In this document: positions 55,651 through 64,000 of the stretch, one piece after another | Layout of the letters: every line of letters starts with the position of its first letter | How positions within the stretch are numbered: the stretch's first letter is position 1 | NCBI GenBank assembly: GCA_006384855.1 | Contig: VCJN01002319.1 | Coordinates: forward strand, 248,001-312,000 | Length of the DNA: 64,000 bases | Source of the DNA: Tetraselmis striata | Lineage: Eukaryota; Chlorophyta; Chlorodendrophyceae; Chlorodendrales; Chlorodendraceae | Reading direction: 5' to 3' | Notes under the pieces: model-generated | Told to the model about the DNA's origin: nothing | Database searches by the model: none | The model's input: only the letters and a program-made list of their open reading frames with translations | Program-made: the position numbers and the translations under genes

Positions 55651-58600
55651 TTAATTTGCAGTCGGCACACATGCCGGGTATTTATGCATATGCTCCACAA
55701 ATTCAGGTGACTTTACAAAGTCCAACCATTTGGGAGTAGTCATAAAATCCTGCAATGCTATTGTCCTTTTAACATCAAACAAACCATGCCAAACAGGGGC
55801 AATAGACTCATCCGCAAAGTGAACAAGAAATTGCAACTGAGTACCACGTAAACCGGGCATGGAACCGATCTTAACGCTGGTAATCTTGTCAATCTCATAC
55901 TCATCATCAGAGTCGTCACCGGTACCAACAACAAGAGGTACATGCGGGCGCAACGGCGCAGTGGGACAGGGTCTCAAGTTATTAACATGAAATACTGGGT
56001 GCAACTTAACACCAGCAGGTAATTTCAGTCGATAACTATGACCGCCAATTTTCTCTACAATAGAAAATGGGCCAAGCTGCTTGTCCATCAGCTTTTTGCA
56101 AGGCTGACCTTTGACCTTAAGCAGACGGGTATCCACAGATACTCTATCTCCAACATTGAAGATAGGAGGATTGCGCTGTTGCCTAACACTAGGTCGAACA
56201 GTCAATTCATCTTTATGGACAGCCAACACTGACCGAACCAACTCGTGAATCTCCTTCATATCTTGGATACGTTGCTGAGCATCACGAGAGAATGCTATTG
56301 TTGGTCTCATACCAAACAATACATCCGGAGGCGTTTCAGGATTGAAACCATACATAACCTCAAATGGTGCATGCTCAATGCCAAGTGCTTTGTTGGAATT
56401 ATACGCAAATTCCATCAATGGTAACTGGTCTACCCAGTTTGAACCATCGAAACAACAAAACGCACGAGCCAACTCAGTGACTATGGCATTAATGCGTTCG
56501 GTCAAACCATCTGTTTCAGGATGTTGGCCACTAGACATGTTCAATTTAGTGCCAAGTCTCCGCCACAGAGTTTGCCAGAATGCAGACAGGAACCGTGGAT
56601 CTCTATCAGAGACGATCACACGAGGTATTCCATGCAGCCTGAATACTTCCTTCAGAAATAATTCAGCTGCCTGTCCACCAGTCACGTTGACTGTGGTTGG
56701 AATAAAATGTGCTTGCCGGGACAGATGGCAACACACAACCAACATAGTATTATAACCATTACTCTCAGGTAACTCGGTTATAAAATCCAAACCAACCGTA
56801 TGCCATGGACGTGGCGGTACTGGTAAGGGCTGTGTTGGTGCAGGTGGCTGCGGACGTGCACGAACACGCCGGCACACCGAACATTGTTCACAATAGGTTT
56901 TCACGTCATGTCGTATGCGTGTCCACCAAAAACGGTCCAAGGCACGTGCCAAGGTGCTTGCATAAGCACGGTGACCAACAGAATCATGTAGCTCATACAA
57001 TATCTTATTGATGATGTCACGATTGGTCGGTATGCAAAGACGTCCATGTCTCCAAAAATAACCATCGTGCTCTACCACATGACCGGACTGCTTCCACCCC
57101 CCCCATAAGGAGTAGAACGCGTCCTCTGCATATCCAGCCTTAATAAGGTGGAGAATATTGTCATCAAGGCTAAGTGACGACGCACTTACAGCCGACAATA
57201 CCGCAGTACATGGGCGATGTTCACTCACGAGTGATTCAGCCGCGTCCGGCACATCCCCGGTCCAATATAAGCCACCGAAACCAATCGGCTTAAAATCCGG
57301 TCTACGCGACAACGGATCGGCTTCATTCCATTTGCCCTTTCGGTATGCAAGAGATATGGACCCAACAAACGGCTGCAAGTCGCGTACATAGCGCACTTGT
57401 CGCCGGTTCAACCTTTCTGCCGGTTGCCTGAGCAGATGACGCAGGGTGTCATGATCTGAGACAACAAGGAATCGACAGCACCCTTCAAGGTAACAACGCC
57501 AGTGCTTAATTGATTCACAGACAGCCAAAGCTTCCAAATCATAAGCACTGTAGGTATTACCACGCTCAGCTGCATTCAGCTTTCGCGCCTAGTAACTCTC
57601 TGGTTGAGGACCTCCTCCTTGGTCCTGCAGTAGCACTGCAGCAAGCCCTACGTTGGACGCATCTGTCGCTACGGTGAACGTCGCATCCGCCCCCATGGAA
57701 GGAATGGAAAGACACGGAGCGGAAATCAGTCGCAGACGAAGGGTCTCAAAGGCTTCCTGACACGCCGGCGACCAGTCATCAACATGAACTGGTTTAGACT
57801 TACGCAATAAGTCAGTCAATGGTGCAGTTAAATCACTGAAATGATGAATAAACTTAGAGTAGAAATTGCAGAATTGTACAAAACTTCTGATTTCACTCTG
57901 AGTTTTAGGGACAGGCCAATCCCTAACTGCAGCTACTTTGGCCTCTGAAACAGACAACTTACCATCAGCGACGGTATACCCCAAATAATCCATAGATTGC
58001 ATGCCAAAGAAACATTTCTTTAATTGCAACCTCAGATTATATTCATTCAGTTTCTCAAAAACTAAACGAAGGTGCTTTATGTGGTCATCATAATTATCTG
58101 AATATATACATATATCATCCAGATACACCACCACAAAGTCACGCAAAAATGGTCTCAAGATGTCATTCATCATGCGCTGGAAAGTGGCTGGGGCATTGCA
58201 CAAACCAAATGGCATTGCAGTCCACTCCCATAGACCATCAGGTGTCTGAAACGCTGTCTTGTGGATGTCCTCCTCTGCAATGGCAACCTGCCAATAACCT
58301 GATGCTAAATCCAGATGGGTATAGCAACGGGCATTGCGGAGAGAATCCAACGTTTCATCAATTCGCGGCAAAGGATACATATCCTTTCGAGTGACCTCGT
58401 TCAGCCCACGAAAATCGACACACAACCGAAGGGATCCATCTGCCTTCTTAACAAAAAGAATAGGCGAACCAAACTCAGATTGACTAGGACGAACAAGTCC
58501 AGCGGCAATCGCATCTTTGAGTTGGCGATCCAATTCAGCACGTTCAGCGGGAGACAAACGATTAAGTCTTTGGCGTTTCATTTTGCCAGTTAACTCAATT

Positions 58601-60279
58601 TTGTGATCCCATGGCCGATGAACAGGCGGCCTGTTGACTGGACGCAAAATTTCAGGGAACTCGTCATACAACAAATGACGAATAGCATCCTTTTGCTCTG
58701 GTGTCATAGCATTGTCTAAATGCAGGTCAGGATCATCCTTTATAACCGACATTTCAACGACATAGAATTCAGCCAAAGAATCATGCTTAGACGCACGAGC
58801 AGTTTTGCGCATCAACTTTTGTACCCTAGTGGAAGTAATCATGCTACATGCAGGAGTACGACCCACTATTACAACATGTACATGGGTTCCATCCATTAAA
58901 GTCATGATACGTTCCGTACCATACTTAATGGTAACTTGCGCTTCATCAAGCCAAGTTAAACCCAATACAATGTCGGAGACTTTGAGCTCACGCAGTATAT
59001 AAAATACTCGATTCTCAAATACATGTCCTCCAACAGACAGAGACACAACAGTTGTATGGTAACATGAGACACGTTGACCATTAGCCAAACGGACAGGTGT
59101 TCTGGCTTTCAACTTTTGTATCTGCAAGTTGTTTCTGCGCACAAATTCCTCAGATATAAAATCTAAAGATGCCGCATTATCAACCAGTGCATCCACAACG
59201 GCGTCATCGTTAATTGTCACATTAACTTTCAACAATGGCCTGGGGTCATCCCAACGAGTCAAAGAAGCAATCTGAGGCAAACTTTGCCTTTGCATACTCC
59301 AAAATGATGGATCAGTCACATTGACAGCATCACACTCATTTATAGACTCAGATGCACGTTCACCAATACCAACGCTAGAATCCGCAACTTTTGCAGAGTC
59401 CACGTTAAAACTCACATTTGGACTTGTGACAGTTTTAGGTACAAAGTCATCAGGAAAAGCACAGTTAGCATCAACTAACCAAATGTTAACCCCATACTTT
59501 GGCGGTCTAACATCTTCCTGGACTGTGGCATTTTTATGAGACCACCTGGTGAACAAAGGTGTCTTTGCCGGGTATTGCTGCAATAGTTTCCAATGCTTTG
59601 TCAAAGCACTGAATCTATCAAATGCAGGCAATACAAACACTCCTACAGTATGTTCTTTAGCCCTACTGCGGCATTGCTCAAAATGCCTCGCAATAGACTC
59701 AGTCATATGCCATGGAGGGTGAATAAACACACGTTCATTCGACAAGTCGCGCGATAATATCGAATCTTGTTCTGAACAGAACGGCAAGTTTCGATGGGTA
59801 TTCAGACCCTCATTATCCGCACAGCCCTCCAGCGTAAACTGGAACATCTCATGTAAGGGATCGAAGACTCTATCGACCAGTCGCCACTCGGCACTGACTG
59901 CAGTCTTTCTAGGCATACGACGCCTCAGAGCCTTTACGCGACGATGAGTCGAAACTTTCCGAGCACCCGTTACACAGGCTACTGGCAAAGTCGTACCAGA
60001 CTCGCGTACACTATTCGAGTTCTCATCAGTAGGCGACTCAACATAGTCGTTACTACTCTCAGAGATGACGACATCGTCACTCGAACATGTACTCGTCATA
60101 GGTATATCGTCATTCAGACGTGCATTAGACAATAATGCGGATACCTCAGGTGCCAATGACATATCGGCAACAGTAACTTCGCAGTCATGCGACTCGACAG
60201 TTACTGGACAGCATGATGTAACACAAACATCACTTACATCCCTATCTACTGAGCTGTCAGCAGCAGAATAAGGGCACCC
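55651..60279 (-). CDS. Pol: methylase-like domain, protease, RT, RNase H, integrase, chromodomain-like tail
   Basis: In frame with Gag after the TAG at 60280. N-terminal module: EGCADNEGLNTHRNL, VFIHPPWHM (about residue 147 from the Met at 60162) and VGVFVLPAFDRF, resembling the DIRS-type methylase-like domain with HPPW for NPPW. Protease: ALVDNAASLDFIS (about 326). RT: VDFRGLNEV, THLDLASGYWQV, VVVYLDDICIYSD (about 681). RNase H: FTVATDASNVGLAAVLL, then TAG 57589-57591 inside the domain just before ARKLNAAERGN. Integrase: H-x4-H with CEQCSVC, then VGLDFITELP, VIVSDRDPRFLS and HPETDGLTERIN (D, D, E). The end, YEIDKITSVKIG with QLQFLVHFADESIAPVWHGL, is chromodomain-like, as in chromoviruses. 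Confidence 0.85.
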
Positions 60280-62037
60280 CTATTTCATCTTAGGGCAGTC
60301 TTTCAGAAGGTGAGCCTCACCACACTTAAAGCATGTTTTAGCAGCCAGATGCTTAGCATACTTCTCAGGCTCATGCATTTTGACATGATTAAGATAATCT
60401 ACTATCTTTCTGCCAGGTGTTGTGGTGTTATTACCCTTCTGCTTCCCGTCGCTGGACTTCTGCCTCTTGCCGTTGTTGGTGTGGCGTCCATTGGCTGCGA
60501 CAGGTGGAGCATCATCTCCACGGTTGCGCTTGCTCATGTTGGCAGCCTTGGACTTCTTCCTGGAGTCATGTCCTCCATTGCCATTGCCAGCAGGATGTCC
60601 ATTGGCCACAGGCTTAGCCGCATTGCCAAGCGCCTTGTTGCTCCCAACCATCGCCGTTGTATACTGCTGTAGCTCAGCGAGTGTCGATGGTTGTCCAGCT
60701 CGCTTCTGGTCAGTCACAAACTTATGGGCAATCTCTTTAAGCTTATTGTGACTCAATGCAGATGCAAACTTAAGGACCATGAACTCATCAGGAAGGGTTA
60801 GTCTGGTCCTTGCTAGGACATCGTTGAAGGTCTGCACAAAGTCCTTATAATCCAAGGGAGAGTCTTGGGGACCAGCAGACACATGCTTGATGCCATCAAG
60901 CTCTATGCATGCATCATGCACTATGTCATGCATCAATGGTGAGTCTCTAACTGCCTTCACAAACTCTGCAGCGTTGGTAGGACGCAGCGAAGGAGGCTTG
61001 GAATCAAATCCCTGTCACCAACGCTGGAACTTGCCACTCAGAGTCTGCACGGCATATGCAAGACCAGATGCAGTTGTGGACTTCAGTCCCACAGTGCCAA
61101 GCAGCTCCGGTAGTCCAGTCAGCCATACATCTAGCTTGAGGACATCCTGGCCATCTTGCTTGGGCTGGGTTTGAGCAGACTTCCTCTGGGACTCAGTTAG
61201 TTGTGCATCACGCGTCTCATACCATGGTATGTCAGTGATTGTTATATTGCTGAGGTCAGTTGCCATCGGATCTACAACTAGATAACGATGCACAGCATGC
61301 CAGATAGGGGACTCACAAGAGTCATACCTAAATGCGAATTGTTGAGGAAGCTCAGGGTATGAACGGTTCATCCAGAAACCATTCAACACAGACTTATAAA
61401 TGGTTGCCCATGAATCACTTACCGCAGTATGAATCACGAACGGAGGGTACCACACAGTCGTCGGCACATGCTTGCCTTGACTGTTCAATGCAATGCTCAC
61501 GGAGTACGAATCCTCAGACTCCGGGTCTAGGGTGATACTCTCAGGGAAGGTGCGCGCGACGTCGGGTAATGCAGCGCCGCCATCATCAGCATTTAGTTCT
61601 TCACCAGCTGCAACCACCGGTGCTACTAAATGCGACATGACTAAGGCGTGCGATCTCTCTGGTGTGCGCATCTCCTTCGCTATCTGCTTCGCCGATAGCT
61701 TAGATGCATATAAGAAACAACGCATGCCCTCGATGGTGAGAATGTCAAACAATTCTAAATCATCTTCATCGACAAGCAAGCCAGTTTCTTCACGCAGTTT
61801 GCGCACCGCCGTGCCGCGCACAGACTTGTCAGACGCTATCGACTTTCCGACAGGTAAGAAGAGAGTCGATCTAGCGTTCGGTTCAGTCGTCAGAATCACT
61901 TGGCGTTCGACCGAGTGACCCTTACCGTAAGTCACCACCACGGCTGCACAAACCTTGGTAGTCGACAGGTCGACAGAACTTTCCTCGTTGAGCAGCAGCT
62001 CTCGGCTCTTGCCAGCAGAATTCATCGACTCGGACAT
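60280..62037 (-). CDS. Gag with N-terminal Nudix domain, capsid and zinc knuckle
   Basis: Starts MSESMNSAGKSREL at 62037, 80 bp after the 5' LTR. A Nudix-type fold follows: KVCAAVVVTYGK strand, VILTTEP, LFLPVGKS, then VRGTAVRKLREETGLLV and FDILTIEGMRCFLYASK. The LREETGL core keeps the metal-binding Glu pair; the usual RE is RK and the upstream Glu is not obvious. After an unassigned middle, a capsid-like region has LDVWLTGLPELLGTVG and ends SGKFQRW at TGA 61015-61017. The same frame continues QGFDSKPPSLRPTNAAEFVK and more capsid-like helices. A knuckle CFKCGEAHLLKDC (CX2CX3HX4C, one residue short of canonical) precedes the TAG at 60280-60282. The TGA replaces the second Trp of the usual Gag WW pair. 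Confidence 0.8.
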
Positions 62038-62103
62038 GTCGAACTGTTCAGTCGAGTTATCTCAGATAAAGCAGTGGAAGCTAGGATAAGGAGCGCAACA
62101 GTC

Positions 62104-62115
62104 GCTCCGAAACCA
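62104..62115 (-). promoter_or_regulatory. Primer-binding site
   Basis: TGGTTTCGGAGC, one base after the 5' LTR on the minus strand. It starts with the TGG complementary to a tRNA 3' CCA and resembles the initiator-Met type PBS TGGTATCAGAGC (two differences). The primer tRNA is not identified. Confidence 0.6.
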
Positions 62116-62116
62116 G

Positions 62117-62642
62117 TGCGACAGTCTAGGGTGCCTCACGCAGGTCAAGCAGACAAGGCTGTCGTAAACACACAGAAGGCAGCAGAGAGAGAAAGAAACA
62201 ATGGTTACAACGTTGTCACCACCCGCCGCTATTTATGCGTATGGCTAGCTCACAGCTAGCCACCACCAAGCGGCACGCGCACTGCTAAGCGCGTCACCGT
62301 GGAGAGTCGTGCCTTGAAGTGTCGAACAGGAGGTCGTCGCTTAGAGACCTCCGCACATGTAGTTGACACATCAGTTTATACACAAGTATACAACTGATGT
62401 TACAGAGGCAGGTGCATTATACATATATGCCCGCTACGGGACGCACATGCGTATTATCCCGTAACTACTACTGAACAGTGTACCGGTACCAGTAGGACTC
62501 ATCTCATGATTCATCATCCACCAGTACTCGTATTGTGGCGCGTGACACACGCGCTCACACATACGATACAGCAGCAGGTACTCGTACATGAATGATGCTA
62601 CGATCATACAGTACCCGTACAGAGTATGCCATTATTGTCACA
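62117..62642 (-). repeat. 5' LTR
   Basis: 526 bp. Matches 55073-55599 except for one missing T (GGGACGC versus GGGTACGC near 62440). TG...CA ends on the minus strand. Confidence 0.9.
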
Positions 62643-62810
62643 CTGGCGAGGCCCCCATGCCGGAATCTGTACCGGACGAGTGCACAGTTCCGGAGGTGGA
62701 AGGTCGCCCAGAGAATATTTATACTTGGTGTGTTCCAGATCATGCTGATGAGGATGAGTCCTGAGTTTGACTGACAACTCTACACTGGCTCCGCCGCTCT
62801 TGCTTACACT

Positions 62811-62890
62811 CGGTTGCACACTGAGGCTACGTACTAGTGGTGTCTCAGTGCCTGCCGCTCAATTGCGAGCGGGCACGGCTCGGAAAACTG
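62811..62890 (+). repeat. Split direct repeat B1
   Basis: 80 bp, CGGTTGCACACTGAGG to GGCTCGGAAAACTG, about four substitutions from B2, fused to A2. Confidence 0.85.
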
Positions 62891-63055
62891 AGCGTTTTCA
62901 ATTGCCGTGGATGTAGCTGTACGCAGCTTGCAAAGTACAGCCGGAGACCGGCATTTGAAAATGCCGGTTTTCCGTGCCGTAGCCCGCCGCATATAATGCG
63001 GCGGCTGTCAGTATAATTGCTCATTCTCTCGTCGTGCTAACCGGCGCTCTGATTT
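62884..63055 (+). repeat. Split direct repeat A2
   Basis: 172 bp, matching A1 with about four substitutions. Both hairpins are unchanged. It overlaps the end of B1 by the 7-bp AAAACTG core. Confidence 0.85.
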
Positions 63056-63340
63056 CCCACCCGCCCTCCCTTTGGAGTCTCATTTGTATTTTGCGTACTT
63101 TGGTACCTTGTTTCTGCGATGTGTTTTGTGCAATGTGGTGCTAGTGCTGTGGTACTAGTTATGGGATTTGATGTGTCGCTCTGACCAACTGTGCTAAGTA
63201 TTATTGTGCCTTTTGGTTGAAGTGACACTGCTGGACGACCGCTGGCCTGGAGATGAGATGTATGATGAGTACATAGAGGCTGCGGTTACCCGGCTTTTTC
63301 ATTTCCTGTAACGAACACCCCTGTGCCCACCGACCTTCAC
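63056..63340 (+). other. A2-B2 spacer of the PAT-like element
   Basis: 285 bases between the two repeats. A short frame, VTLLDDRWPGDEMYDEYIEA, ending at a TAA (63309-63311) looks protein-like, but no start or family is visible. Confidence 0.4.
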
Positions 63341-63420
63341 CGGTTGCACATTGAGGCTACGTACTAGTGTTGTCTCAGTGCCTGCCGCTCAGTTGTGAGC
63401 GGGCACGGCTCGGAAAACTG
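63341..63420 (+). repeat. Split direct repeat B2 (3' end)
   Basis: 80 bp, CGGTTGCACATTGAGG to GGCTCGGAAAACTG. Marks the 3' end of the element. Confidence 0.85.
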
Positions 63421-63700
63421 GTAGCGACTACTTCAAAGCGCTGGCAATGCGAACGCTCGCTGCTGGCATTGGTACTCGCTACTCGCTGCTGGTACTGCTG
63501 GTACTGCTAGTATTGCTGGTACTGGTGTGAATTACAAAAAGGGCAGTTCCCCAGAACCGTTGGTACTGGTATTGGTACCCGCTACTCGCTGCTGGTAATG
63601 AAAAAAAAACTCTGGTACTTCAAAGCGCTGGCAATGCAAACGCTCGCTGCTGGTACTTCAAAGCGCTGGCAATGCAATTCATGGAACTGTAGGCCAGTGA
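63421..63700. repeat. Local direct repeats flanking the element
   Basis: CTTCAAAGCGCTGGCAATGC occurs at 63431, 63618 and 63656. GGTACT/GCTGGTACT words and a TAATGAAAAAAAAACT segment also recur, the latter resembling the left flank at about 49899-49915. The PAT-like element therefore seems to sit inside a pre-existing repeat array. Confidence 0.65.
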
Positions 63701-64000
63701 TATAGAACATGTTCTTTTAAAATTTTCTGAAAAGTCGACGCATCGCTGATTCAACTGTCAAGTTACTTCATATATGTAGTGAGCCACTTTGGCCGAAGTG
63801 GCAGTGCATAGACAGGGAACACCGTTCATCTTGCATCTGCTTAGAAAATCAAGTATTATATATTCTACGTTTGCTCACTAGATGACGTCTGCACTATTGG
63901 CACGGCTTGGCGGTAGGAGCACCGTGCAATCGTGCGTTGCAACGACAAGATGCATTGCTTGATCCAATAACTAACACTAGTCATCCTCTAGTCCGGACGA
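63701..64000. other. No recognisable feature
   Basis: AT-richer sequence with no supported gene or repeat. Confidence 0.5.

Larger units (their letters stand above)
55073..62642 (-). mobile_element. Ty3/gypsy LTR retrotransposon with Nudix-bearing Gag and chromodomain-like tail
   Basis: Complete 7.57-kb element. Minus-strand order: 5' LTR (62642-62117), PBS, Gag, Pol, polypurine tract, 3' LTR (55599-55073). LTRs begin TGTGACA and end TGTCGCA and differ by a single 1-bp indel over 527 bp, so the insertion is very young. A single reading frame runs from 62037 to 55651 and is interrupted only by TGA 61015-61017, TAG 60280-60282 and TAG 57589-57591. Flanks ATGG / CTGG may be a 4-bp target duplication with one mismatch. 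It lies in the recombinase gene of the surrounding PAT-like element. Confidence 0.9.
49908..63420 (+). mobile_element. PAT/Kangaroo-like element with gag, pol and tyrosine recombinase, split by a nested Ty3/gypsy element
   Basis: Layout on the plus strand: A1 (49908-50080), gag, RT/RNase H/methylase-like, tyrosine recombinase, [Ty3/gypsy insertion 55073-62642], recombinase tail, B1 (62811-62890), A2 (62884-63055), spacer, B2 (63341-63420). The 7-bp word AAAACTG is common to the end of B and the start of A, as expected for a recombinase crossover core. Without the insertion the element is about 5.9 kb. All genes carry frameshifts or stops. The A copies differ at about 4 of 172 positions and the B copies at about 4 of 80, so it is older than its guest. 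The flanks are GGTACT-rich local repeats resembling each other on both sides. Confidence 0.85.

Noticed and set aside
20500..63500. Dispersed GTAC / GGTACCGGTACC words as copper-response-type regulatory sites
   Set aside because: They occur mostly in repeats and transposon flanks, not at consistent distances from genes, so they look like repeat composition.
1..64000. CRISPR array or prokaryotic operon structure
   Set aside because: Spliced genes, retroelements and absence of regularly spaced unique spacers exclude this.

Overview
The window looks like nuclear DNA of a green alga (chlorophyte). Supporting signs: a GC-rich background; compact genes with short introns whose donors are mostly GTGCGC, GTGAGC or GTACGC; a lysine-specific histone demethylase without the animal Tower insertion; a protein aligning with the kinase and phosphodiesterase parts of plant tRNA ligase; and retroelements with split direct repeats of the PAT/Kangaroo kind known from Volvox. 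Long homopolymeric G/C tracts are frequent, many inside introns. There are no operons, rRNA genes or CRISPR arrays, and I found no convincing tRNA gene.

Layout. 1-20.4 kb is almost all transposon debris: a non-LTR reverse transcriptase fragment (1967-2771), a minus-strand PAT-like element with complete split direct repeats (2925-5973), gag-like remnants (8809-9938), the C-terminal part of a non-LTR element (11975-12857), a candidate DNA transposon bounded by terminal inverted repeats (13707-15478), and an internally deleted piggyBac-type transposase (17928-19830).

21-37 kb is the host gene block: a 12-exon LSD1-type demethylase (+, 21060-24995) convergent with a SlyD-like FKBP (-, 25301-26589); a multispan membrane protein (+, 28168-29759) convergent with a 10-exon two-transmembrane protein of unknown family (-, 30282-33753); and a protein ending in a villin headpiece (+, to 36632). 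37-41 kb is gene-poor. 41445-44512 (-) is a six-exon tRNA-ligase-like kinase/CPD protein that lacks the sealing domain.

44.8-63.4 kb is retroelements again: a coding-less split-direct-repeat element carrying a GC-rich tandem array (44811-47499), and a third PAT-like element (+, 49908-63420) with gag, RT/RNase H/methylase-like and tyrosine recombinase remnants. A nearly pristine Ty3/gypsy element (-, 55073-62642) is inserted in its recombinase gene. That Ty3/gypsy element is the most unusual object here. Its Gag starts with a Nudix domain, a methyltransferase-like domain lies ahead of the protease, the integrase ends in a chromodomain-like tail, and one 6.4-kb frame spans everything, interrupted only by one TGA and two TAG codons although the LTRs differ by a single indel.
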